From contig JAFMSA010000370.1 of the NCBI GenBank assembly GCA_017353855.1, positions 1-5,078 on the forward strand: 5,078 nucleotides of DNA, given 5' to 3'. Position numbers and translations under genes: made by a program. The notes beneath the pieces were generated by a model. It saw nothing but the letters and a program-made list of their open reading frames with translations. It had not been told where the DNA came from and did no database searches. Source of the stretch: Alphaproteobacteria bacterium. Lineage in GTDB: Bacteria > Pseudomonadota > Alphaproteobacteria > ATCC43930 > CGMCC-115725. This document shows, in pieces, positions 1-5,078 of the stretch. Numbering within the stretch: position 1 is the stretch's first letter; each line of letters opens with the position of its first letter.

Positions 1-293
1 CGCAGACCGGCGCTGGTCAGCGAGGGGATCAGCCTGCGGTGTGACGACGTGGACATCGCGCAAGTGCTGCACCGGTCCAATGAAAGGCAGACACCGATCC
101 TGCGGTGCGTGCGCCAGGCCCCCGATAGGTCGGATGCTGTAGGTAAAACCCGATAACGACAGCTCGCCGCGAAGCCATGCCGGCCCGCCTTCGCGGCGTC
201 GAGCAGCGCAGCGGTCTCGGTGGTCGATCTTGCTTTGCAACTGTGCCCCAGGAAGCCTGCCGGACTATTCGCGACGACGACGGCGATTTCATT
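1..293. other. Left-edge region with no assignable gene
   Basis: I recognise no protein in any frame here. Two open stretches run off the left edge. One is plus frame 1, open from base 1 to a TAA at 154-156, and is arginine-rich and of no family I know. The other is a minus-strand frame open over all 97 codons from 293 to 1, in phase with the psiE-like gene that stops at 294-296. It has no ATG near its beginning and its first part carries fairly GC-rich third positions, so it could be a decayed or 5'-truncated gene. A perfect inverted repeat lies at 165-198. Nothing here is supported well enough to call a gene. Confidence 0.4.
165..198. repeat. Perfect 10-bp inverted repeat with 14-nt loop
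   Basis: The left arm CGCCGCGAAG (165-174) is the exact reverse complement of the right arm CTTCGCGGCG (189-198), and 14 bases lie between them. It is about 95 bases downstream of the psiE-like stop codon on the minus strand. It could therefore be a transcription terminator or an mRNA 3'-end stabilising hairpin. There is no T-run directly after the stem on either strand; on the minus strand a short TTTT occurs only some 15 bases further. A classical intrinsic terminator is therefore not well supported. A chance palindrome in GC-rich DNA is possible. Confidence 0.5.
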
Positions 294-746
294 TTATTGG
301 CCGCCTCTTCTCCTTCGTTCGACGCCGGCAATGAGCCAATAAAGTGCCCCGAGAGCGAGTGCAAGACCACCGAGTCCGAGCAACAATTGCGGGGTCGCCG
401 ATGCGTAGTCCAATAAAATAAGTTTCCGTGCTATGACTGTGATTGTAATCAGCACGATAATGCTACCCTGTATCGATCCTTCTCGCTGACGCAACGCCGA
501 TACTATCGAATGATTAAATTCCAGAAGAATTAATATAGTCAGTATCAGGCCAAACGTATCTTTGACGACCCCGGTTTCAATAAATTGCATTCCTAAGAAA
601 AAGTCCTCGGCCACGGTAATTGAAGCAAGTATGCTGGTATAGACGATGATGACCGAGATCAACAGCAGTATAAAACCGGACACTATTAATTCAAATCGCC
701 CATAGAATGTACGTCCAGCAAGCGCCTCTTTGATGCCCGAAAACAT
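294..746 (-). CDS. PsiE-family (phosphate-starvation-inducible) membrane protein
   Basis: A 150-residue integral membrane protein resembling the PsiE family (PF06146), known from E. coli as a phosphate-starvation-inducible protein of unknown biochemical role. It shows four hydrophobic segments at roughly residues 18-45, 60-78, 92-112 and 118-141. The family-like features are an acidic LLEFNHSI stretch after helix 2 (74-81) and ARKLILLD at the end of helix 3 (106-113). An arginine-rich tail (144-147) would sit in the cytoplasm by the positive-inside rule. Length matches the family (E. coli PsiE is about 136 residues). The ATG at 744-746 is preceded by GAGGG at 753-757 with a 6-base spacer, which supports this start. 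Base composition is about 40-45% GC over several 60-base stretches, far below the genes to the right, which suggests acquisition by transfer. The inner-membrane location is inferred from the helices. A link to phosphate is by family name and by the Na/Pi transporter nearby. Confidence 0.85.
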   Translation of the reverse strand: MFSGIKEALAGRTFYGRFELIVSGFILLLISVIIVYTSILASITVAEDFFLGMQFIETGVVKDTFGLILTILILLEFNHSIVSALRQREGSIQGSIIVLITITVIARKLILLDYASATPQLLLGLGGLALALGALYWLIAGVERRRRGGQ

Positions 747-752
747 TTCTTG

Positions 753-790
753 CCCTCTGCTACTGTGACTCGCACCATACTTAGATTTTA
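753..790 (-). promoter_or_regulatory. psiE-like gene 5' signals: ribosome binding site and -10-like hexamer
   Basis: On the minus strand GAGGG (753-757) sits 6 bases before the ATG and is a credible ribosome binding site. Further upstream the minus strand reads TAAAAT (785-790), a five-of-six match to the sigma-70 -10 consensus, in a small AT-rich patch. I see no convincing -35 hexamer 16-18 bases further up and no clear PHO box, so the promoter part is tentative. Confidence 0.35.
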
Positions 791-841
791 GACGTATGTC
801 CGAGGGCTGAGGCCGGCGGCCCGCCCTGACGTGCAGTAGAG

Positions 842-1042
842 TTACGAGGGTTGGGAAGCGATGGGACGATCAATCTGGTCGAGCAAGGAACGGACCTGCG
901 CGCCGTCTTCGACATCGTTGGTGGTCAGTGCCGCCGCGACAACCCGCCCGGTGTCGGCATCGACACCGATATGCAGTTTGCGCGACGACCGGCGCCGGCT
1001 CCTGCCGCGGTTTGGCGTTGACACGGCACGCAAGACTCCCAT
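842..1042 (-). pseudogene. IS5-family transposase fragment
   Basis: The minus frame encodes an arginine-rich stretch followed by RKLHIGVDADTGRVVAAAL and then NDVEDGAQ and LLDQIDRPIAS. This is the segment found in the DDE transposases of the IS5 group, which carries the R(K)LHxGVD block just N-terminal to the second catalytic region. Only about 45 residues match. A complete IS5-type transposase has roughly 250-330 residues. The N-terminal flank (to about 1134) has no single frame that continues the family pattern, and the C-terminal side stops at a TAA just where the next conserved block, with TADGAYD, should begin. No terminal inverted repeats or target duplications are visible, so this is an internally truncated relic and not a mobile element. 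It marks a past insertion between the psiE-like gene and the HMA_2 remnant. Confidence 0.75.
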
Positions 1043-1229
1043 CTCCGCCCTGGCTCCCCTTCGCTTCCGAGCGGAGGAGACTTTGCATCAACGGATATGA
1101 CGATGGAACCGCAACCGAGTAGCAGCGCAGGCAACTGGTGGTTCCGAGTGAGTAGTCAGACGGCTCAGCACTAAGCTAGCCCTCTTCCGCCTCCTCGGCA
1201 CTGGATGGGTGCCTGCATGGAGACGGAGA

Positions 1230-1689
1230 ATGGTCAGCAATACCGATATGAAGTGCGCGGCTGTGCGCGTCCCGATTGCGGCTACGGCTGGGGACCGCCC
1301 GGCCGTCTTCGAATTTGGTCTCGCGCATCACCTCCCGGGACGGCTTCGCCTCCGGTCATCCGGGCTGAAAGGGAATACCTCTGCGAGTGAGCAGGCGCGA
1401 CACCAGCTCGCGCAAATCCACGGCGTGACAGCAGTCAGCGCCAACCGGGAGCGTGTTGCTGGAGTACGATCCCAGCGTAGTATCGGCCGGTAGAGTAATC
1501 GACCTGCTGGCCGCGCACGGTTATGTCATCCGGTCTGCTGACACAGCCGGACGTGGGTGGGCGGACAATGTGGCGAGCGCCGCGATGAATTGGGTTATCA
1601 ATGCACTCGCGGAGTGCCTCGCGCTGGCCGTGATCACGGCTTTGGTCAGCCTGACCCGGGCCGAGCAATGCCAATTAAACAGCGCCTAG
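1230..1689 (+). pseudogene. Frameshifted HMA_2-type heavy-metal-associated domain protein
   Basis: The first half, from ATG 1230 (GGAG at 1219-1222, 7-base spacer), gives a 72-residue segment containing HHLPGRLRLRS (33-43) and then HGVTAVSAN (64-72). The second half, in the next frame from about 1444, reads TGSVLLEYDPS, then a helix with VIDLLAAHGYVI, and ends at TAG 1687-1689 after a hydrophobic stretch. Joined, these follow the HMA_2-type pattern of an HxxPGR(L)R strand, a helix, a GVxxVxANxxTGS turn, a strand xxxYDP and a final helix. These small proteins are commonly found beside metal or cation P-type ATPases and lack the CxxC of classical HMA domains, as here. The codons for AN (1440-1445) overlap the shifted codon for T (1444-1446), so about seven bases (two codons plus one) appear to have been lost. 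No P-type ATPase is in the window. A sequencing error is the alternative to true decay. Confidence 0.75.
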
Positions 1690-1733
1690 CCGCGTCCTAT
1701 CGCGCAGCCGCTGCGCGCGGTCGGAGTCTGCTG

Positions 1734-1892
1734 ATGAGGGCGACGACGTCCTGGCTAAGGGAGCATCTTGGAGCGGAAATCGCGCGGTGTGAAAGCATGG
1801 CGAAAGAGATCGAGAGGGCACCTGAGGCCGACTTGAAAGGTGGGCAAGAATCGCGAAGTCCCCGTGACAAGCAAAACCCCGCACGCTGGTGA
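1734..1892 (+). CDS. Possible 52-residue hypothetical protein
   Basis: ATG at 1734 is preceded by GGAG at 1723-1726 with a 7-base spacer, and the frame runs to TGA at 1890-1892. The first thirty or so residues look helical and charged, with TTSWLREHLGAEIARCESMA at 4-23, while the last part is low in structure and rich in K, S, P and R. I do not recognise a family. The frame is also open further upstream to about 1557, but that part overlaps the HMA_2 remnant and looks like a shadow. The position 44 bases after the HMA_2 remnant, on the same strand, would suit a second gene of the same former operon. It may equally be chance. Confidence 0.3.
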   Translation: MRATTSWLREHLGAEIARCESMAKEIERAPEADLKGGQESRSPRDKQNPARW

Positions 1893-2206
1893 ACCCTTCG
1901 AGGCAACCGCCGCTCGTCGCAAGACGAGGTCGAACATCTTTTGTCTCGAGCACTCCCTCGTCCGAAGTACGCATGAATCCTATAATCGCGCGCCGGTGCC
2001 GCAAGCGCGCGAAGGCGCATTGCGCCAGGTCTCTGGCAGGAGATCGCTTGCTATGGTGCTACGCGGTCATTCTCGGCGCAGCGGGACCGCCCACCCCTTC
2101 ACGCAACGGGCGGGAGCGGTCAGTCGCGCTCTCATTAGAACCGTGTTATGGCCGTCGGACGAAAGCGTTTTAATCGGCGCGAGCCGGTGCCAATGCCGGA
2201 CGTTGT
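1893..2206 (+). other. Region upstream of the Na/Pi cotransporter, no recognisable gene
   Basis: Open frames cross this stretch on both strands (for example 1840-2217 plus and 1675-2004 minus), but their translations are rich in R, S, P and C, match no family I know, and lack good ribosome binding sites. I read them as spurious. The region holds an imperfect hairpin at 2085-2121. A single CTCTCAT at 2129-2135 is one mismatch from the CTGTCAT half of a PHO box, but the next repeat unit is poor, so I do not call a PhoB site. The transporter promoter is presumably here but no -35/-10 pair stands out. Confidence 0.45.
2085..2121 (+). repeat. Imperfect inverted repeat upstream of the Na/Pi cotransporter gene
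   Basis: GACCGC at 2085-2090 pairs exactly with GCGGTC at 2116-2121. Inside, CC and CCC on the left can pair with GG and GGG on the right, with one bulged A and a small internal loop, leaving a roughly 10-base loop (2098-2107). It ends about 100 bases before the transporter start. It may be a terminator for upstream transcription without a T-run, a leader structure, or chance pairing in GC-rich DNA. Confidence 0.3.
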
Positions 2207-2215
2207 ATGGAAGGT

Positions 2216-2220
2216 AGGAG
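2216..2220 (+). promoter_or_regulatory. Ribosome binding site setting a GTG start for the Na/Pi cotransporter
   Basis: AGGAG lies 4 bases before GTG 2225-2227. The only upstream alternative is ATG 2207, which has no purine-rich site before it and would place the AGGAG inside the coding region. Starting at GTG gives an N-terminus MSGTVTLLQLGG, which fits the usual beginning of this family, directly ahead of the first membrane helix. The 4-base spacer is somewhat short. Confidence 0.6.
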
Positions 2221-2224
2221 AGAA

Positions 2225-3961
2225 GTGTCGGGCACCGTGACCCTTCTGCAACTCGGCGGCTATGTTGGGCTCCTTCTCTGGGGCACGCATATGGTCAGCA
2301 CCGGCATCGAGCGGGGTTTCGGTGCCGAGCTGCGCCTCTGGCTCGGCCGCACTCTGTCCCGACCCGGGGGACGCGCGCGTTTCTATGCCTTTCTGGCCGG
2401 CCTCGCGGTAACCGCGGTTTTGCAGAGCAGCACGGCCACCGGCTTGATGGTGACCTCGTTCACCGCGAGCGGCGCGATCGGATTGGCACCGTCTCTTGCG
2501 GTCATGCTCGGCGCCAATGTCGGCAGCACCTTAATCACCCAGATCTTGGCCTTCAATATCGCTGAAGTGGCGCCCGTCCTGGTGTTGATCGGTGTCGTGG
2601 TTTTCCGCTCGTCCCACGACGGCCGAGGCAGAAATCTCGGCCGGGTAGGCATCGGCCTCGGGCTTATGCTGCTCGCGCTGGGCGCGCTCGTCCGCACCTT
2701 GGAACCGGTGGAAACTTTCCCTGCGTTGCGCGCCGTGCTCGGGTCGATCGGCGGCGAGCCAGTATTGGCAATGTTGATCGCCGCGGCATTGACTTACGCT
2801 TGCCATTCGAGTGTCGCAGTCGTCCTCCTGATTGGTTCGTTGGCGGCATCGGGGGCGATCGTGCCGGCGGGTTCGTTGTCGCTCGTCCTCGGCGCTAATC
2901 TCGGCAGCGCTTTGCCCCCGCTCTTCGAGGCGGGCTCGGCCATCGCGCGGCGCCTCCCGCTCGGCAATCTGCTGATGCGGGCGGCGGGTTGCGTTTTCGT
3001 ATTGCCGCTCCTTCCGCAGATCGCCCGATGGCTCGCTCAAATAGAACCCGCTCCGGCGCGCCTGGTGGTCGATTTCCATACCGCGTTCAACCTGGCGCTC
3101 GCGCTGCTGTTCCTCCCGGTAACGGAGTGGCTTGCGGCGTTGCTCGTCCGCTTCCTTCCGGACCCGCCCCGCCCGGCTGATCCGGCCAGGCCGATCCACC
3201 TTGAAGCGGCGGCCCTCGACAGCGCGAGCGTGTCCCTGGCGAACACAGCGCGCGAAACCCTGCGCATGGCCGATATGTTCGAGGGCATGCTGCGCAGCGC
3301 GATCGAGGTCTTCCGTTCGGGCGACCGGCATCGCGCCGCGGACATCTCGCGCACCGAGCGCATCATGGATCGGCTCGGCGCATCGATCCGGAGGTACCTT
3401 GCGGATATTGGCAACGAGCAGCCGCTCGACGACGAAGACGAGGGCGCGCGCGGCCAGGAGATTTTGTCGGCCGTGATCAACCTGGAACACGCCGCGGACA
3501 TCATCGCCAACAATTTGGTGGAGTTCGCCGCCAAGCGAACCCGGCGCGGCGGAGGATTCACCCCGGAGGAGCTCGATCTAATCGCGGCCATGCACGCCGA
3601 GCTGGTCGAGAGTTTGCGTCTCGGGCTGACCGTTTTCCTGCGCGGCGATGCGGCACTACGGAGCGCGCGCCGGCTCGTCGCGCGCAAGCGGCAGCTGCGT
3701 CGCCTGGAAGCAGAAGCGGCGACTTTGAGCATGCGGTCGGCACCAGGGATGCCGACCGGAACGGACGCGGTTGCCATCAGGATCGACAACACCGATTTTC
3801 TGCGCATCACCCGTGACTTGCGGCGCGTTCACTCGCACATCGCGGCCCTCGCCTACCCGGTCCTCGAACGGGCCGCAGAGAAAGACGATCGCGATTCCCA
3901 ACCCTCGGATATGGCCGCAACCGAGGCCGGCCACGCCGCTGCTCCCGGCGACCGCATTTGA
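2225..3961 (+). CDS. Na+/phosphate cotransporter family protein with C-terminal PhoU-like domain
   Basis: A 578-residue inner-membrane protein of the NptA/YjbB type (Na_Pi_cotrans, PF02690, twice), expected to move inorganic phosphate coupled to sodium; direction is not certain, since bacterial YjbB is linked to export. The two repeats are visible. The first has LQSSTAT (66-72) and then LGANVGST (95-102). The second has CHSSVAV (193-199) and then LGANLGSA (222-229). The QSS and HSS motifs are the paired substrate and sodium binding loops of the family, the second having H for the usual Q. FHTAFNL (284-290) precedes the last membrane helices. From about 335 to 550 the protein becomes soluble and helical with heptad-like charge patterns (TARETLRMADMFEGML, NLEHAADIIANNLVEF), matching the PhoU-like tail (PF01895) of this family. 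Length is typical, codon use is uniformly GC-rich, and the gene appears intact. GTG 2225 is preferred as start over ATG 2207. It seems to be transcribed alone. Confidence 0.93.
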   Translation: MSGTVTLLQLGGYVGLLLWGTHMVSTGIERGFGAELRLWLGRTLSRPGGRARFYAFLAGLAVTAVLQSSTATGLMVTSFTASGAIGLAPSLAVMLGANVGSTLITQILAFNIAEVAPVLVLIGVVVFRSSHDGRGRNLGRVGIGLGLMLLALGALVRTLEPVETFPALRAVLGSIGGEPVLAMLIAAALTYACHSSVAVVLLIGSLAASGAIVPAGSLSLVLGANLGSALPPLFEAGSAIARRLPLGNLLMRAAGCVFVLPLLPQIARWLAQIEPAPARLVVDFHTAFNLALALLFLPVTEWLAALLVRFLPDPPRPADPARPIHLEAAALDSASVSLANTARETLRMADMFEGMLRSAIEVFRSGDRHRAADISRTERIMDRLGASIRRYLADIGNEQPLDDEDEGARGQEILSAVINLEHAADIIANNLVEFAAKRTRRGGGFTPEELDLIAAMHAELVESLRLGLTVFLRGDAALRSARRLVARKRQLRRLEAEAATLSMRSAPGMPTGTDAVAIRIDNTDFLRITRDLRRVHSHIAALAYPVLERAAEKDDRDSQPSDMAATEAGHAAAPGDRI

Positions 3962-4050
3962 CGCGGACTGGCGCCATGATCTCTTGGGTTTACGGCGACA
4001 GTGTACCCGTTGCTCGAAGGGAGTCGAAGAACTGCCACAGCCTTCTTGGC

Positions 4051-4288
4051 GCGGATGAACGTCCGGAGCTCAACGTGCTATTTGTCACCGGCTATGCCGA
4101 AAAAATTCGAGATGGTGGGAGAACCGACCCATCGATTATGAAACCGTTTAGGGCCTGCCGATTTGGCCGAGGCAATCCGCAGTGCCCTGGAGCAAGCACC
4201 TCGCAACAGGGCGGGTGATGTCGTCCAGTTGATGCGGCGAGACCCCCGAGTGCGGCCTGACGTGATCCTGAAAGCGGCAGCGCACTAA
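4051..4288 (+). pseudogene. Response-regulator receiver domain remnant (frameshifted, N-terminally truncated)
   Basis: In frame 1 the stretch reads ERPELNVLFVTGYAE (4057-4101) and then IMKPF (4135-4149). These are the fourth strand with its conserved threonine and the fifth strand with its conserved Lys-Pro of CheY-like receivers, in the form common in the single-domain or hybrid-kinase receivers of alphaproteobacteria. After KPFR the continuation is in frame 2, as ADLAEAIRSALEQ (4157-4195), the usual final helix, with TAA at 4286-4288. One inserted base or two lost bases near 4150-4157 explain the shift. The N-terminal half with the acidic pocket and phosphoacceptor aspartate is not recognisable upstream (3962-4050), so no signalling activity is expected. 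It follows the transporter by about 90 bases on the same strand. Confidence 0.75.
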
Positions 4289-4343
4289 CCCGTAGTGATA
4301 CCTTGTTGACGGCCGGCGCATAGGATGGAGGCGGGCTTGGCGG

Positions 4344-4448
4344 CTAACTCGGGCGTCCCAGCTCGAGCATACGGTTCAGGACGTCGACCATAACGCGACA
4401 ATCTGGATGAGAAACCGTCGCGGCGACAAGGATGAGTTTGCGCTGCAT
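4344..4448 (-). CDS. Possible 34-residue small protein with strong ribosome binding site
   Basis: The minus strand has GGAGG (4455-4459), 6 bases, then ATG at 4446-4448 and an uninterrupted frame to TAG at 4344-4346. The product starts with MQRKLILVAATVS, a basic then hydrophobic N-terminus, contains HPDC (14-17), and has a helical second half, DVLNRMLELG. I recognise no family. It lies 78 bases downstream of the DUF1127-like gene on the same strand, and both genes carry a near-consensus GGAGG, so the two may be cotranscribed. Support is the ribosome binding site and position only. A chance ORF of this length is common in GC-rich DNA, and the Cys and hydrophobic segment do not prove function. 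Confidence 0.4.
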   Translation of the reverse strand: MQRKLILVAATVSHPDCRVMVDVLNRMLELGRPS

Positions 4449-4454
4449 GGAGAA

Positions 4455-4459
4455 CCTCC
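4455..4459 (-). promoter_or_regulatory. Strong ribosome binding site (GGAGG) for the 34-residue ORF
   Basis: Minus-strand GGAGG stands 6 bases before the ATG at 4446-4448. It is the main reason to consider that short ORF real. Confidence 0.5.
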
Positions 4460-4526
4460 GTTGCTGGTAACGAAGTCGAGGCGCCGCCTGATCCGCGATG
4501 GCTCGCGCGAAAACGGGCGCTCAGGA

Positions 4527-4757
4527 CTATGGCGGCCAGATATCGAAAATCGGGACATCAGGCGTCGCCGAGGACGCTTGCGGCTCGCCGTCGACCGTTC
4601 CGGTAGGCTGCCACAGCCCGGCGCGCAAATCCGCCCGACGCAGGCCGAGATCGGCGAGCGTATGGTTGTCGATCACCAAGAGATCGATACATGTTTGCTG
4701 GCACAGCGACTCCTGGAAGGATTTAAAGGGCGCCGTGAGGATTGAAAAAACCGCCAT
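4527..4757 (-). CDS. DUF1127-like small protein
   Basis: A 76-residue protein. Residues 25-47 read LLVIDNHTLADLGLRRADLR and on, matching the core of DUF1127 (YjiS-like), whose pattern is an LxxLDDxxLxDIGLxRxDI helix-turn-helix-like element. Such proteins are frequent in alphaproteobacteria. Some Arg-rich members bind RNA and affect carbon and phosphate metabolism, while most are uncharacterised. This copy has I for the usual L/I of DIGL replaced by L, fewer arginines than usual before the core, and an extra tail of about 28 residues rich in P, T and D that ends IFDIWPP. The ATG at 4755-4757 has GGAGG at 4765-4769 with a 7-base spacer, a near-perfect start. It is divergent from the LysR gene, 114 bases between starts, so control by that regulator is plausible. 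Role unknown. Confidence 0.7.
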   Translation of the reverse strand: MAVFSILTAPFKSFQESLCQQTCIDLLVIDNHTLADLGLRRADLRAGLWQPTGTVDGEPQASSATPDVPIFDIWPP

Positions 4758-4871
4758 GGGATTGCCTCCGAACTGCAGACGAACGAGAGGTAGGCGCGGC
4801 AGCGAAATGCTTCAAATGAATTGATATTATGATGAGATGCATATTGAGAATAACGAGCTAAAGGCGCCGCG
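4758..4871. promoter_or_regulatory. Divergent intergenic region between DUF1127-like gene and LysR gene
   Basis: This 114-base gap must hold promoters for both directions. Its centre (about 4805-4855) is strikingly AT-rich against GC-rich flanks. Candidate -10 hexamers are TATGAT at 4828-4833 on the plus strand and TAATAT on the minus strand at 4825-4830. ATTGA occurs twice, at 4820-4824 and 4843-4847, 23 bases apart, which could be part of a LysR operator, but no clear T-N11-A palindrome can be fixed by eye. AAAGG at 4860-4864 is the ribosome binding site of the LysR gene. Confidence 0.45.
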
Positions 4872-5078
4872 ATGAACTGGGGAGCCTTCGATCTCAATCT
4901 GCTCATCGTGTTCGACGCGGTGATGCAGGAGCGCAGCGTCACGCGCGCCGGCGCGAAGATCGGCCTCAGCCAGCCGGCGGTGAGCCATGCGCTCAACCGG
5001 TTGCGGCACATGCTGAAGGACGAGCTTTTTGTCCGCACCCCCGAAGGCATGGTACCCACGCCGCGCGCCGAGCAGTTC
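4872..5078 (+). CDS. LysR-family transcriptional regulator, N-terminal part (cut by window end)
   Basis: The 69 visible residues are the complete winged helix-turn-helix DNA-binding domain of a LysR-type regulator (HTH_1, PF00126). FDLNLLIVFDAVMQERSVTRAG (6-27) gives the first helices. SQPAVSHALNRLR (33-45) is the recognition helix. DELFVRTPEGMVPTPRAE (50-67) is the wing and the start of the linker. The FDLNLL opening and FVRTPEGMVPTPRA stretch resemble the NodD/PcpR/LinR-like branch of the family, which usually responds to small aromatic or similar compounds, but the inducer domain lies beyond the edge so no ligand can be said. ATG 4872 has AAAGG at 4860-4864 with a 7-base spacer. LysR genes often repress themselves and control the divergent neighbour, here the DUF1127-like gene. 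The frame is open to the window end. Confidence 0.95.
   Translation, partial: MNWGAFDLNLLIVFDAVMQERSVTRAGAKIGLSQPAVSHALNRLRHMLKDELFVRTPEGMVPTPRAEQF

Noticed and set aside
1105..1145. GGAACC (1105-1110) and GGTTCC (1140-1145) as possible terminal repeats of the IS5 fragment
   Set aside because: Arms of only 6 bases, both on the same side of the transposase relic, and no flanking target duplication.
1840..2217. Plus-strand ORF of 125 residues before the transporter
   Set aside because: No good ribosome binding site, no family pattern, composition rich in R, S and T without hydrophobic periodicity; it overlaps the transporter start region.
2531..3490. Long minus-strand ORF of 319 residues opposite the Na/Pi cotransporter
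   Set aside because: It is an antisense shadow of a strongly supported gene in GC-rich DNA, very rich in R, E and Q, with no family resemblance.
3037..3810. Minus-strand ORF of 257 residues opposite the PhoU-like part
   Set aside because: Its serine- and arginine-rich antisense translation is a typical shadow and overlaps the well-supported plus-strand domain.
3958..4050. N-terminal half of the receiver domain just after the transporter stop
   Set aside because: The frame begins at a TTG overlapping the stop, and no acidic pair or phosphoacceptor aspartate motif can be aligned in this stretch.
4407..4745. Plus-strand ORF of 112 residues across the small genes
   Set aside because: It is antisense to the DUF1127-like gene, which has both a family motif and a strong ribosome binding site.

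Overview
The window is GC-rich with one AT-richer gene. The LysR regulator, the DUF1127-type small protein, the fused Na/Pi cotransporter-PhoU protein and the HMA_2-type remnant together suggest an alphaproteobacterium, probably Hyphomicrobiales. That placement is inferred from gene content and base composition, because no RNA gene or marker fixes it.

Layout from left to right. Positions 1-293 hold no gene I can name, but they contain a perfect 10-bp inverted repeat and an open minus-strand frame in phase with the next gene. Positions 294-746 (minus) encode a four-helix PsiE-family membrane protein and are clearly less GC-rich than their neighbours. Positions 842-1042 (minus) are a fragment of an IS5-type transposase. 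Positions 1230-1689 (plus) are an HMA_2-type heavy-metal-associated protein broken by a small frameshifting deletion. A doubtful 52-residue ORF (1734-1892) and about 310 bases without a recognisable gene follow. Positions 2225-3961 (plus) hold the main intact gene, a Na+/phosphate cotransporter with a C-terminal PhoU-like helical domain. Positions 4051-4288 (plus) are the 3' remnant of a response-regulator receiver domain with a frameshift. Two small minus-strand genes follow: a 34-residue ORF (4344-4448) with a strong ribosome binding site, and a DUF1127-like protein (4527-4757). The latter is divergent from a LysR-type regulator (4872 to the window end, truncated by the edge).

The common thread is phosphate. 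The PsiE-family protein and the Na/Pi cotransporter lie on either side of a strip of decayed genes (IS5 fragment, HMA_2 remnant). This looks like an accessory region that has had insertions and deletions and kept its membrane transport functions. The right-hand part is a separate unit: a LysR regulator facing a small DUF1127 gene across an AT-rich intergenic region, a usual arrangement for LysR control. I found no CRISPR array, tRNA, rRNA, phage module or evidently new multi-gene system. The most useful leads are the small ORF at 4344-4448, the two reconstructable frameshifts, and the foreign-looking composition of the psiE-like gene.
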